Shown here: positions 1 to 12,275 of the stretch, piece by piece
How positions within the stretch are numbered: the stretch's first letter is position 1
Layout: each line of letters opens with the position of its first letter
Source: Selaginella tamariscina
Taxonomy: Eukaryota; Streptophyta; Lycopodiopsida; Selaginellales; Selaginellaceae
Length of the DNA stretch: 64,000 nucleotides
Assembly (NCBI GenBank): GCA_003024785.1
Contig: PUQB01000016.1
Location: forward strand, 648,501 to 712,500
Reading direction: 5' to 3'
Notes under the pieces: model-generated
Told to the model about the DNA's origin: nothing
The model's database searches: none
Seen by the model: only the letters and a program-made list of their open reading frames with translations
Program-made: the position numbers and the translations under genes

Positions 1-3000
1 TGTTTCTGTAGATACCAGAGCAATGCCTCCACTGCGTCACAGAAGCTCCCCTCAGGAGAATCCATCCTCCTCAGTACATGAACAAGGCAGCAATTGCTGG
101 AGTATCCCTGGTCGATCCATGTACAAGTAAACAAGGAGAGCAGTAGCATTTCCCTGCCCAGATGCTGCCCATCATTCGGAGAGAGCAGAATTTGTCAAGT
201 CCCCATGAAAAATAAGCTTTTCAAGTATATTTGCAAACCCTTCAGACAAATTTAAAATTATAAACTTGGATGGGAGAAGGGTTTGTCACTGCAGTAGACC
301 TGTCGCTGTTAACAATGAGCAATTCCCTCGAATTCCTCCATTGCTAGATTCTATACAGAGGACCACTCAAACGGACTCACTAAACTGCCACTGCATATAT
401 ATATATATATATATATACTCACACACTAACCAATTTTGTACATAGATCCGGTTGCTTCCTTCGGTGTTTCTTCTCGTTGGCGGCGAGATTATGTTGCTGG
501 CGGCGACATTATCCGCAGACAGTGGTATATCTGCTTCGTCGATGAGAATCAACAGTGGTAAATCTTGTTAAACAGTAATCCATGACAAACCAAGATGACT
601 CTAGAGAAGGAGATCTGGGCCCCCGTACCCCATTTGACATCACTTCAATAAACAGTCCCCGTCTCGGCTCGTTTGTCTCATGGGCCCTCGAGTTTCAGTC
701 ATATACAGCCGAAAGCGATTCATGAACACGCTCTAACACTGCATTTTCTCGAGAGAAGTTAACAGTTGTTTACTGTGCTGAGTGGTTACTGTTGAGACAA
801 CATCAAGGCTGTGGGTGGATCGTCGTCCGTGTAGCTTTTGGAGGGACCCAATTACTTTGGAAGCTTTAGAAAATCAGGTAGATTTAAACTAAACCGGATT
901 TCGTTTCACATTTAAAAACAAGATCTTGTGTGTTTTATGAGGAATTGATCATCATTGATTGCATATCTCTCCCGCACAAACATTAAAAAAAAAAATTTAA
1001 ACCTAAGTGAAAATTTCCCGACCAAAAAGCATAATAACCAATCCGAATTTAATACCAATGATTTACCGTTTCACGGATACCGACGGCCGTGATCCGGAGC
1101 CATCCAGGGCATAGGATCCACCACGTGGCGAGTCTACCGTCTGACGTCATCTCAACGTCATTATTTAATCCACATTTACTGCGGCGGCGTAAGTACCTCG
1201 GTAGATCCGCAGTGGAAAAATAACCCAAATTACGGTCCCCATAGGTTGACTCACAAGTCATTGTTTTTCCACTTTAAAGCAACGCTTGTCGTATCTGTTC
1301 ACACTTGAGGGCTTATTTGAAATCGCTTCATTTTGTGTAATGTACACAGTGAATAACACCTGTCATCATTTGGATGATTCCGCTGGCGAGGCTGGCTGCC
1401 CGTCTTTTTAAACTCTCGTGTATTTGTTCCTTTGTAATTGGATTCTATTGGTGATTGAAACCCTCCAATGGCAACATAGCAAAAAAGTAATACTAATACA
1501 CCATTTTAATTTATTTATCTATATACTGTATATATATATATATATTCCGTAAAGTATTATATATATAGGTTGTAATTCGTCGACCGGGCAAACGTCTTGT
1601 CGGTGGCTAGTGAAATGGAACATCTCACATCTCTCTCATTCCGGAGAAATGCATCGGACAATAAAGAGGTTGGATCACATGGTGAAAAAAAGCATATGCA
1701 TTAATCATATTTACTTAAGCAGATATTCATTTTTATATTCGCCGCACTTTCCCCTTTTGATGCATGTATGATTTCAAAGAATTGTTCACTGGGGTCACTT
1801 AATTAACTAACTAATCACCACTTCAGGGATCACTAAGTGGTGATTAACTAACTAATCATCTTAAAACGCAAGATTCGAGAATGGACCAAGATTTGTTTCT
1901 ATATTTCGCAGAAAGGTTGAATATCTGATATAGTGCTTGCTGCATGCATGTCCTCCCCGTGGTTGTTACCGCAGTACTCTGGTGTTGTCCCCGTCAGTTT
2001 GTGCCCTAGTAGAGCTACACGGGCTCCTTGAGAAGCAGTGCTTAATTCATATAGTTTCTCGTTCTTTTCAATACCTCTCAAAGTTGTGGAGCACATTGAG
2101 TGACATCATGTGAAGGGATTATAAGTATATATGCATGATAGAGTAAATTAATATAAGTCAACATGCATATAATCATCACTGGGGCGTGCAACAAGAAGAT
2201 GCTGGGCAGTTGGGTGTGCCACCTTTTTAAAAGTAAAACCGCGGGAATTTCTTTTTTTAAACAACAACAATTAGGGTTTTCTTTTAAAAAAAATTTTTCC
2301 CCTTCCTCATAACTGCCGTTGCTTTCCAACTTGATTGCACGAACACTACAAAGAGGAAATCCAAAAAACTTCATTCGTCCTTTGCGTGCATTACACGCAG
2401 ATCTTTGACTGTTACAGCGAAAGCGTCCTAACAAAATCCTTTAATCCCTATTCATTCTATAATTAGTTACATAATACATATACAGAAGTGTATAGAATAC
2501 GGAGGATTATGTACTAATCATGATTATTATGCAATAAGTGGGATTGTCGAGATCTTGAACAATGAGATTTGAACAGTGCGTGCATTTCCAGCGAAAACAA
2601 TATAAAATGGAACTGCCGTTCATGCTTTGCTTTTATTTTATTGTTTTTTGGTTTGAAATCTTATGAACCACTTTGACAGTGTGGCAGGAGACAGGCCTGG
2701 CCCTCTGGCAATTCTTTTCTTTTTTTTTATTTATTTATTTTATTTATTTTCTAATACTCTTTTTTTTTTTTTAGTCATTTAGGGCTCTCCACTGGCAATT
2801 TCTGATGGTTGCATGCTGCTGCTACACTTCTGGATGCTGTGATAAGACATAAGACAAGTCCTACTTTTGAATAAAGATTGTTAGCTTTTCTCTAGGGCTA
2901 ACATGTATAAGTACAGCTAAATAAACATTCTAACATGCGTCTGTAAGTGTATGCAGTTGTCTATATTGAATATGCTCAAGAATATGCTCTAGAATGCAGA

Positions 3001-4649
3001 GAATATTCTTTTCCTACAGCAATAAGATATCATTTGTTTTAATTCAAAAATTAAAATAATGTGAAATGTAATTGTTAAGAAGGGCAACAGTAGCCCCACC
3101 GATGTTTCAAGGTCAAAACTAAATATATATCTTATTTATAAATAAGAAAGTAAGCATGAAAAATATTAATTAATTATATAATCAGATTCAAACTATTAAT
3201 ATAGTATAATGTGAAAGTTGATTAAACGATGCCATAAAAATGTTGGTTTTAATAGTTAATTAGTTATAAAGTAGTAGTTTTAAATTTATGTTTTTATTTT
3301 TTTGATTAAAACAATGACCATTTCATAAATGTATATACATTTATTATGCACTTATTAACATAAATATACTATATATATATATTTTAATTTATCAATAAGA
3401 TAATCCTGCTGACATGCAATGCAATTCACTAAGTGAGGACGTCAAACTTAACTTTTACATGCCTAGATAAATCTGTGTAAATAGATATATCATATCAAAT
3501 AAAATGAATAAATGAAATATGTGCATAAATAAATCATATACATATGGTTATACTATTGAATATGTTATGTATGTATGTAATGCATACACATACACATGCA
3601 TACAGGGCTTTCAAGAAAAATTAATTATATAATTTCAAAATATTCTACTAAATATATATTTTTACTAAATCACACATCCACATACTCTAAAATATTCATG
3701 GTGTGCGATAGTATATTCTAAAAATGTAATGAAATTAACTTAAAGGTTTCCATTTATGGTGTCACTAAATTATATCACATTTCCATCTAAGGTAACATTA
3801 TGAAGTATTATCTTAAATTAACTAGATTGTGCTTAATATGCATGGGGAGAGCATCTTAAAAGGGCTGCACTTCAATAAATTTCCTCTTTTAAGTCATATG
3901 TCAATCAAGTGGCAAAATAAATTTTCCCATTTATTTATAAATGTAATATTATATATAAATAATATTAAAATAATATTAAAATGAATTAAATTAATTAATA
4001 AAAGTTTTAATTAATATAATATATTGATTGATATTGATGATAATCTAGTACAATAGAATGCATCTTGTTATAGTATTAATATTATTTATAAAGCTTTAAT
4101 AAGATAAAATTTTATGTCACTTCAAATAACGATTATACTAGAAAATAAAATAATTGAATTGTTTAACATGATACACATAATAAAATGTATAGTTACTCGG
4201 TAATACCAATCTCGTTGGAGTACAACATAAATTCATTTTAGTTTGCAAATGAAAAGATTTTACATGTGTAATGTATAATTAATAGTTGGTAATTCAATTT
4301 GTGTATAATTAATAGTAAAAATCTATTTAATATGCTAACAAGAAGCATTTGGTGACATGGCATGTGATTTATTTTATTTTAATAAGTTGAAATAATATAA
4401 GTCATACATATATACATTGTGCAAATACATGTACATCTAACATGGATGACATGTGGTCATGCACAAGTCCTTTCCCTTTTTATTCACATGGCCTTTGGTT
4501 CCTATTTGTTTTCATCTTCTTCCGCTTCCTCATCACCATCTTTTTCCTCTTCCTCTTCCTCTTGTTCTTTAAGCAAGGTTTCTATGATGGCCCTTTTTTC
4601 AGCAGGTGTTAGGGATCCTATTCAAAAAATGCATGTAAGGCAATGCTAT
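1..4649. other. AT-rich region, no gene recognised
   Basis: I find no coding region with recognisable domains on either strand. The short open frames here are low-complexity (for example the serine-rich stretch near 4510-4570) or lack any family resemblance. The left 2.5 kb has mixed composition with an (AT)n run at about 395-416 and another near 1525-1545. From about 2700 to 4400 the sequence is very AT-rich with many short direct repeats. A bZIP-type motif cluster at 1121-1160 is the only regulatory-looking element, annotated separately. Confidence 0.5.
1121..1160. promoter_or_regulatory. G-box plus C-box (bZIP-type) cluster
   Basis: CCACGTGG lies at 1121-1128, the palindrome TGACGTCA at 1142-1149, and a further AACGTCA at 1154-1160. 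G-box and C-box/as-1-type ACGT motifs are classic plant bZIP sites in ABA, light and salicylate responses. Three within 40 bp is more than expected by chance, but no gene is visible next to them, so promoter function is inference. Confidence 0.35.
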
Positions 4650-5437
4650 TGCCATAGTTTTTATTATAATTGTTCTTTACTTTGGAAGTTGATTATTATT
4701 ACTTAATGAATTACACTGACAAGTTCTAAGTGTTGAAGAAACATGTCCATTTAGTGCACTTGGGTACCTAGTGATTGTTCGACTGCGTGCTGTTAGGTAC
4801 TTGCAAGAAATTCTAAACAAAACTAGAACTTCTGTCATAGTTCTAACATGGTGAGTTGACTACCTGGGTAAAGATTATGGGATATGTAGGCAAAAAGACT
4901 CAAGCGTAACTAAGTCATCATGACCAAGGGCCCTCTCACAAACACCAATTGGCCCTTTGCCTAATTGGCATAAGGGGAGAGGGAAAGGTTGTGACAACTT
5001 CTATTTATAAAACTCTACCTTGGCTTTCCATGTCATAGTTAGGTTTTGATATGGGACCCCTAGGGTTGACCTAACCCTAGGGTTGCCCTAGGGTTTACTA
5101 TTTAGGGTTTGGGCAGGGTCTAGGGTTTAGGTCTATAATTCTATGTTAAACTCACCAAGTATATTTCTATTAGGAATAATATTTTGTAGCTTACTTTACA
5201 AAATAGAAAAACAAAGGGGAGGGGGGCTCTATCACATATATTAAGTAAAATATATAATGAGAGTTACTAGGTTCATAACTGAGTTTATTATTCTTTATTT
5301 GTGTAAGCTTTAACTTGTGTCGTTAAGGCACAACTCCTTATTATGCCGCTTCAACTTTTAAACGAGAGGGCTACATCACACCTTTAGGGTAGCATACCCT
5401 TAACGTTGATGAATATGTGCATAGGAAGTCTTATCGG

Positions 5438-6983
5438 TGTTATAGTTTTTACTATGTTTGCTCTTTATTTTGGACGTTGACTGTATTGATAAGCCTTAGG
5501 TGTTATAAGAAACAGACCTAGTGCACTTGGGTATTTAATAATGGTCTAGTCGAGAGTCATTAGGTATTTGCAAGAAACTCTAGGCAAAGTTAGTACTTCC
5601 ATCTATAAAGCTATTATTTTGTTTTCATGTCCCAGTTAGGTTATTGATTAGTTTCGGTGAGTTTGACATGTCAGATATGGGTAGAAACACTCATAGGGTT
5701 GACCTAATCCTAGGGTTGTCCCCCTAAACCCCTTGAGTTAAGATTTAGGGGTCAATAGGTCATTAGGTTAAACTCACCAAGTATATTTTATTAGGAATGA
5801 GATTATATACTTGCCCACTTTATAAAATAGGAAAACGGGGGGTGGTTGTCACATATATTAAGTAATATATGTAGTGAGAGTTTATAGGTTCATAATTGAG
5901 TTCGTTATTCTTTTATCAGTGCAAGCTCTAAGTTGTATTGATAAGGCACAACCCTTTATTGTGCTACCTCAATTTCCAGACAATAGGGGTACATCCCACT
6001 TTTAAAGTAACTTACTCTTAACATTGGTGAACTTATGCTTGGAGGTTTTGTCAGATTGCACGTTGCAAAGGTTAAAAGGTTGAGGCATGTCTCTAGCCTC
6101 CTCCTCCATATTAAACTCGAAGTAACATTCACAACTAAGTAGGACACATCTGTGTCCTTGTCCAACTATGGGCATGGGATCTTAGTTGACAGATTTTTTT
6201 TACCAAGTTTCTGAAGGTTCACATAAGGGTTCTAGAGTTAACATTTAAAAGCCACGTTCGTGACACTTGGTTTAACTCTTGAAATTAAGGGGCTATTGTG
6301 TGATAACTCACATCTTGTGAAACAATGTCACATGAAGATGTAATACTAAGCTGGAAGGCATATGGTACAACACATGAGGCATGCCCTTTGGAGTTGTCTC
6401 ATGGGCTCAATGCCGAAGGGTTGGATACTCTAGCAAGCAAGCATGCTTGTGCTCACATTAGGATGCTAAATCTTGGGCATTCACTCAAGTCAAGTTAGGT
6501 CTTATAATTAAATGTGCTATTGGTACACTCAGCTAAGGGAGGGTTTCTCCTTGAGGGTTATCCAAACCTAGCCTTGGAGAATTTACTTAGTAGAACACTC
6601 TTGTTTACATATGGCGCACACTTGTGTCCTAACTAAGTATTAACCCTAGGTTTCAGGTATGACTCAGCCACTCAAACCTTTATCGGTTAATTGTGGATTA
6701 GGGTACTCCTTGTTGCCCAAAAGGGGTAATTCCTTAAGGGATAAGTGATAATGCCTTAGCTCTATCCTGGGGGTTATTTGGACGATCCTCTAGGGTTCAA
6801 AAGGTAATCATTCTAGGAGACTTAAGGTAAAATCCTAAGTCTCATACTTATTTGGACATTTGAGTTAGCTTCTCAGGGTTGTCTTTGAAGACTTAATTTT
6901 GCTCACACAAGGTGTTAACACCAAATGGCCACTTGGTAACCATGTGTTGTCATGTGTTAGCTCTTCAGATTAGAACTCTAACA
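5438..6983 (+). mobile_element. LTR family I, copy B (solo, nested in copy A)
   Basis: It begins TGTTATAGTTTTTACTATG and ends AACTCTAACA, matching family-I termini (TGTCATAG and CTCTGACA). It is flanked by ATCGG (5433-5437) and ATCAA (6984-6988), a decayed 5-bp target duplication. Sequence on both sides joins up as one continuous family-I LTR (copy A), so this is an LTR-in-LTR insertion followed by solo-LTR formation. The 1546-bp length is slightly shorter than the 1.75-kb copies further right. Confidence 0.7.
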
Positions 6984-7039
6984 ATCAAACTACACGTTCC
7001 AAGGTTCAAGGGTTGATGTCACGACCCGATACAGGATGT

Positions 7040-7195
7040 AGAATTCCAGATACAGGATATAGGATACAGGATACATGATATAGAATATGATCATAGGATA
7101 TGCCTATAGGATATACCTACATGATATGCCTACAGGATATACCTACAGGATATGCCTACAGGATATGCTACAAGATATACCTTTAGGATAAGGGT
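7040..7195 (+). repeat. GGATAT/ACAGG minisatellite in LTR
   Basis: Degenerate tandem units of about 16-17 bp built on ACAGGATATGCCT and ACAGGATATACCT. The complement of the same motif forms shorter arrays at 11550-11700 and 16795-16855 in the other chromovirus LTRs, so the array belongs to the LTR and varies in copy number. Confidence 0.75.
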
Positions 7196-7324
7196 CACCA
7201 TTTTTAGCTCATGACTAGATTAGGCTCATGACCAGATTAGCTCTTGGAGTTGTGAGTATAAAAGCTCTGACCTAATTGTTGTACAATTAGTTATTATCAA
7301 CACCAGTCTTTTTACGATTAATCT

Positions 7325-7865
7325 TGTCTTGTTCTTGTTTTGTTCCTTGCTTCCTGCTCTCTCCTTGTCTTATTCATGGTTCCTATCCTACTCCTGTCTT
7401 ATTCCTAATCCTTGTCCTGCTCCTGAGTCAAGCTTCTTTAGTCCTGCTCTTGTCTTGTTCCTAATTCCTTGTCATGCTCCTGAGTTTCTAATTCCTGTCC
7501 TGTTCCTTATCTTGCTCCTGAGTCAAGCTCCCTTGTCCTACTCTTGACTCCTAAGTTTCTAGTTCCTGTCCTGCGCCTTGTCATGTTCCTAAGTTCCTAG
7601 TTTCTGTCCTGCTCTTTGTTCTACTCCTGAGTTCCTAGTTCATGTCCTGCTCTTTGTCCTACTCCTGAGTTTCTAGTTCATGTCCTGCTCCTAAGTTCTT
7701 AGTTTCTGTTCTGCTCCTGAGTCAAGCTCCCTTATTCTACTTCTGACTCCTAAGTTCTTAGTTCCTGTCCTGCTCCTTGTCCTCCTAGTTTCTGTCCTAC
7801 TCCCTATCTTGCTCCTGAGTCAAGCTCCCTTGTCCTACTCCTAAGTCAAGTTTCCTTGTTCTTGG
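7325..7865 (+). repeat. TCCTGTCCTGCTCCTGAGT pyrimidine-rich minisatellite
   Basis: About 540 bp of degenerate tandem units of roughly 20-35 bp made from CCTGTCCTGCTCC, TCCTGAGT, CAAGCTCCCTTGTCC and CTAGTTCC. One strand is almost purine-free. The related array is much shorter in the LTRs at 11272-11718 and 16499-16864. The open frame across it is a by-product of the repeat and is not a gene. Confidence 0.75.
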
Positions 7866-8846
7866 ATCGTGGCTTGATAGTTAAAGTATGTCTTTAGCCT
7901 CCTTCATGTCAAGCTAAGAGCAACACTTGTAGTTAAACATGGCACATTTGTGTCTTTATCCAACTATGGATGTGGGATCTTAATTAACAAGTTTAGGGTT
8001 TACCAAGTTCTTAAGGGTTTAAAAAGGGTTCTAAAGCTCTCATTTGTGAGCATGTTCGTGACACCTAATGTAACTCTTGAATTCAAAGGGCTATGGCGAG
8101 ATAATGTCACATGAAAATGTGACATTAGGTTAAATGGCATTACAATGCCAGAGGCATGCCTTTTGGGTTTGTTTTATGGGCTTAACACTGGAGGGTTGGA
8201 TACTTTAGTAAGCAAGCATGCTTATGCTCACATCATGGTGTTAAGCCTTGGACATCCCCTTAAGGGAGATTAAGTCTCGTAATTGGATGTGTTATTGATA
8301 AATTTGGTTTGTTCTCTTTAGGATTCAGGGTTTAACAACCTAAGCTCGTTAGCAAGAGCCATTTGTGAGGCATTCGCAAGGTCGTATACTTAAGGTTATC
8401 CAAACCTAATTTTAAAGAATTTACTTAGTAGAACACTTGTGTCTATATATGGTGCATATTTGTGTTCTCATTAAGTATTAACCCTAGGTCTAAGGTATGT
8501 CTTGGCCATTGAAACCTTAAGGGTTAGTCATGGTTTAAAGTACCCCTTGTTACCCAAAAGAGGTTGTACCCTTAAAAGGGTGAGTCATGTAACTTTGTTA
8601 CACAAGGGTATGTACAAAACATGTTTTCTTAGTGAGGCTAAGGCATGAGCTTGTTTAAGTCTCTTGGGGCATGATCCTAAAATTTATTTGGATTATTCTT
8701 TAAGGTTCAAGGGATAATCATTTAGGGGACTTAAGGTAAAACCTTAAGTCTCATGTGAGTAATGCTAAGCCTTTCAAGACGATCCCAAGAGGGTTACTCA
8801 GATGCCTAAATAGGCACCAAATGGCCACTTGGGGCCCTTCGGGTAA

Positions 8847-11266
8847 AATAAATTTTTTTTTTCTACTTGTTGTTCTTCTTTGCTTTGATTGGCTCCCATG
8901 AGTTTTTGTGAGTCTTTTCTTTTTCTTAGGCATGTGTTGTACTTCTGAAACAGTATCATCATCCATTTTGTCATCACATACATCCATCTTTCCTCTTCCC
9001 ACCATTTGTTCAAGGATTCTATTAGTTTCACACCTTTCTTCTACATGTCTCTCCCCTTTACCAGGGCAGTGCACTAGTTACCGGCAAGGAAACAAGTCTT
9101 CAACATTGAGAACCCGTCATAATATTCTACCATGCAAGCCTCTTATTGCATCTTCTTTGGCATATACTGCATGTTTCCTAAAATGTTGTATGCCAACCTT
9201 GTTCTTTATTTGTAAAAGGGTAGTTCTTTATTAGGCCAGGGTTACATGTGCCCCATGCATGGATGTTTCTTAGGTGAGAGAGATTAAAACCCATGGTTAC
9301 ATGCCACCCCCTTGCTACATGGCAAAGAAAGTGGGGTGATGGGGGGATTCCCCCATCTCGGTGAAAATTGTGCCAAGATGGGAGAATCCAGGTAAAATTA
9401 AGCAATATATATTGCCACTTGGATTATGTGCAACATGATTAATTAAATCCTAATCCATAATTTAGCAATAGCAAGGGTTGTAACATTAAATCTGCAAAAG
9501 AGGTAAAATCTAAGTACAATACTCTAGAAGCCTTTCATTTTGTTGTCAATATGCTCTCTTTATTCTTGTTTTGTCATAAATACCTTAAAACAACACCTAT
9601 TGTCGCTTGTAAAGAAGAGACTATCAATTTGTGTGATCTAACTAGTGGCCTTGTCATTTCTTGCTACTACTACTACCCAATTATGTTAACCTAATTATTA
9701 TGCCCTAATTAAGTTAATTATGTGGTGCTACTATGGCATGTAAAGAGGGGGATACATGTAAATGCCCCATGTGACCACCAGGAAACAATTAGCCGAAATG
9801 GGGGGTGCATGTAACCTCGGCCTTAGCTCTTCTCGAGATCTTCTTACTGCATCAATTTGAATTGACACTTCCTTTAGTATGTCAATAATCATTGTCCTCT
9901 AAAGGCACTATGACAAACATGTTAACGACACCATCTTTGTTTTCTTTGACATGCATCATTTTTATTTTTCAAAAGATAAGTTTGATTTCTCAAGGGCTTG
10001 TAACAAGTAGAGAAGAGCTAAGTTCACTAGGGCCTCAACAAAAAAGGTCCGTTCTTCGAAGCACACAATAGTCTTCCTCTCTAATGGAAGACATGTCTTC
10101 CCTCTAGCTGTTTACACGTTGATTAGTGTAGAAAAAGCAAACATATCATTTTTGCCCCATAAGAACATAACACCATTGCATGTCCTTCTTATCTTGTACA
10201 TAGATTGCATAAAGGTTCAACAGTGTAAAGTCATGGGATCTTTAACATTTGACTTGAAGACATTCACTATCATGTGCTATTTTATAAAATTAGTGTAACA
10301 TGCTGCCCATTTGTCTACCAAGTCGTTGTCAATTTGAGGTTTTTTTACAAATCAGTAACAGCAAAATCCACCCTTCCTTCTTTGCTATTAGAAACACCCG
10401 AGCCCTACTTTGTTTAGCCTTAAGCAAAGGTTGTTGATCATTTGAATGCCTGTTTTCTTGGTTGACTCTAGCTAACATCTTTTCTTAACAATTTTAGTAA
10501 CCATGAAGAACAACTCATGATTTGTCTTTAGTGTTCCTCAAATTGTAGCCTTTTGCTCCTATTTATTGCAGACTCTTGAAGTGTTTTGCTTCATCTTGAG
10601 ATCATTTCTTCTTCTTCTCCATGGCGGCTACACAAACCTTGTAGTGGTTTTTAAGAACTTCCATCCACATGCCGAATGTTTCATCATTGGTCATGAGAAT
10701 TGGCTATCAGATTCTTAGAATTCGATATGCCAAGTATTGACATGAACGTGTGGTGGAAGTTTGACCAAACATCATAGTTCTACAAGAGAAAAGTTATCAT
10801 TATTGTAACAATAACAATCTTGTTATGATGTACATACCTTTAAATTTGATTTGCATGGTTGTGGTTGTTTCAAATCATCTCAAACTTGCCTTGCCAATTG
10901 ATACTGCTTGTGAACGGGTGTTTCAAACTTATCCTTATTTTTCTTATTGTGTAGTTTCAACATCTCCAATAGTTTCATTCTTTTCTTATTTCCAATGACC
11001 ATACAACATTCCTTGAATATAAAACAATCGTTTAACTCTTTTCCAACCTCATTCACCCAATCATTATCAGCTAGAAGAACTTGCAATGTTCTTGTAGAAT
11101 GTTGCCAAGAGATGAGAATGTAGCCATTGACCTTCTCATTCAGGGAAAGGAATCCAAAACTAGTGTATTGTTCCGAATTGTCTTCATGAGTTGTGTTAGT
11201 CTAAGGTTGTTGATTTGTTTGTGGTTGTAGTGCTAGCCTATAGTGCATATTAAAATATGTTATGTG
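8847..11266 (-). pseudogene. decayed minus-strand gene of unknown family, 3' part
   Basis: Several minus-strand stretches read like protein but are broken by stops and shifts: a Lys-rich piece near 8830-8960, a longer piece around 9840-10340, and 10880-11086. A plausible intron lies at 10780-10837: on the minus strand it starts GTATGTAC and ends TCTCTTGTAG, and exon-like sequence continues on both sides. Stops include a TGA just after the 10880 frame. The upstream part seems to continue at 16870-17000, beyond the inserted chromovirus. I do not recognise the family. The piece at 9200-9400 could be unrelated. Confidence 0.35.
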
Positions 11267-11271
11267 ATTGG

Positions 11272-11718
11272 TGTCAAGCCACGATCCAAGAGCAAGGAGG
11301 CTTGACTCAGGAGTAGGACAAGAACTAGGAACAAGACATGAGCAGGATGAGAACCAGGAACAAGACAAGAGTAAGAAGCAAGGAGCAAGACAAGAACAGA
11401 CAAAAACAAGGAATAAGAATGATTGTAGAATGACTGGTGTTAATAGTAACTGATTGTACAATAATTACGTCGGAGCTTTTATGTTCACAACTCCAAGAGC
11501 TAATCTGGTCATGAGCCTAATCTAGTCACTAGCTAAAAATGGTGACCCTTATCCTATAGGTATATCCTGTAGGCATATCATGTAGGTATATTCTGTAGAC
11601 ATATCCTACATGCATATCCTGTAGGCATATTTCATAGGCATATCCTATTTGGTATATCCTGTAGGCCAAATCCTGTATTTAGTATCTAGTATCTTGTATC
11701 CTGTATCGGGTCGTGATA
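11272..11718 (-). repeat. 3' LTR of chromovirus
   Basis: Reads TGTCAAGCCACGATCC at the left edge and GGGTCGTGATA at the right edge on the plus strand. It matches the LTR at 16499-16864 and the solo LTR at 7017-7879. The right edge should be TGACA; here it is TGATA, one transition. It contains a short form of the ATCCTGTAGGCAT minisatellite. Confidence 0.85.
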
Positions 11719-11802
11719 GCACCTCCTTCCTAAAGATGAGTTCCATGAGTCTTAGGACCTAGTTTAGTAAAATAACGTCGATGGAAGGCAACAACCTTGG
11801 AA

Positions 11803-11960
11803 GAAGTATGGGAGTAAATTGGATGCAGGTTCCCAAGTGCGATCGGTAGGCAAATAACCTTTCCAATCCACCAAATATTGAAGTCAGCGGCGATGAATAC
11901 GAGAATCCAAAATGGCTACAACTTCGTACTCAGGTTCGTCAATGACCACAGGAGGGGGAG
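11803..11960 (-). pseudogene. chromodomain, C-terminal end of integrase
   Basis: The minus strand encodes a chromodomain pattern: EYEV, AILDSRI, then YLVDWKGY and RTWEPASNL, with one in-frame stop between the two halves. These aromatic and acidic positions are the hallmark of chromovirus chromodomains, which target integration to marked chromatin. It lies between integrase and the 3' LTR, the expected place. This stretch decides the chromovirus assignment. Confidence 0.8.
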
Positions 11961-12275
11961 GAGAAGAAGCACGACCAAGAAAAGAAGAAGGATGATATGG
12001 TTCCAACAAAGAGGTGTGGAACATAGGAAGCAAGCTTCAATTGATGGTAGCTCTAGTCGGAAAGCTACAGGATTGACCTTAACCGCAATCCTGTAAGGGC
12101 TTAATCATTGAAAATCTAACTTAGAAGAATAAATTAGAAGAAGGCATGTTGGTGAATATGCCGACGAAGAAGCCACACGAGATCACCAATCTTGTATGTA
12201 GGTGCCAGCTAACGATGAGCACCAGCATGACGCTTCTATTGTTCCTGTGCCTGTTGAAGATGAACCCGGAGATCA

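Larger units (their letters stand above)
7017..7879 (+). mobile_element. solo LTR of the chromovirus family
   Basis: Starts TGTCACGACCCGATACAGG and ends GGATCGTGGCTTGATA, the same ends (in reverse) as the LTRs of the chromovirus at 11272-16864. The 5-bp flanks are GTTGA (7012-7016) and GTTAA (7880-7884), a one-mismatch target duplication. At 863 bp it is longer than the 447- and 366-bp LTRs of the complete element, mainly because its internal minisatellites have more units. It sits within family-I LTR copy A. Confidence 0.8.
4650..8846 (+). mobile_element. LTR family I, copy A, interrupted twice
   Basis: This is a diverged family-I LTR. It starts at TGCCATAG (4650), carries the family landmarks in order (TTTACTTTGG-like, TTAGTGCACTTGG, GCAAGAAA-type, poly-G with CTCTATCACATA near 5215-5235, CCTTAACGTT) and breaks at 5437. 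It resumes briefly at 6984-7016 and again from 7880 (CTCCTTCATGTCAAGCTAAGAGC and on) to about 8846, where the usual end AAAACTCTGACA is degraded. The two interruptions are a younger family-I LTR (5438-6983) and a chromovirus solo LTR (7017-7879). No internal coding region remains. Confidence 0.7.

Noticed and set aside
2078-2434. 118-codon minus-strand open frame
   Set aside because: Sequence has no family features, includes poly-A/T-derived Lys/Phe runs and no intron or context support; judged a chance frame.
4419-4706. 95-codon plus-strand frame with long serine run
   Set aside because: The serine run comes from a TCT/TCC-rich low-complexity tract, and the frame ends in family-I LTR sequence.
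7329-7547. 72-codon plus-strand hydrophobic frame
   Set aside because: It is entirely within the pyrimidine-rich LTR minisatellite; apparent hydrophobicity is due to CTT/CCT repeats.
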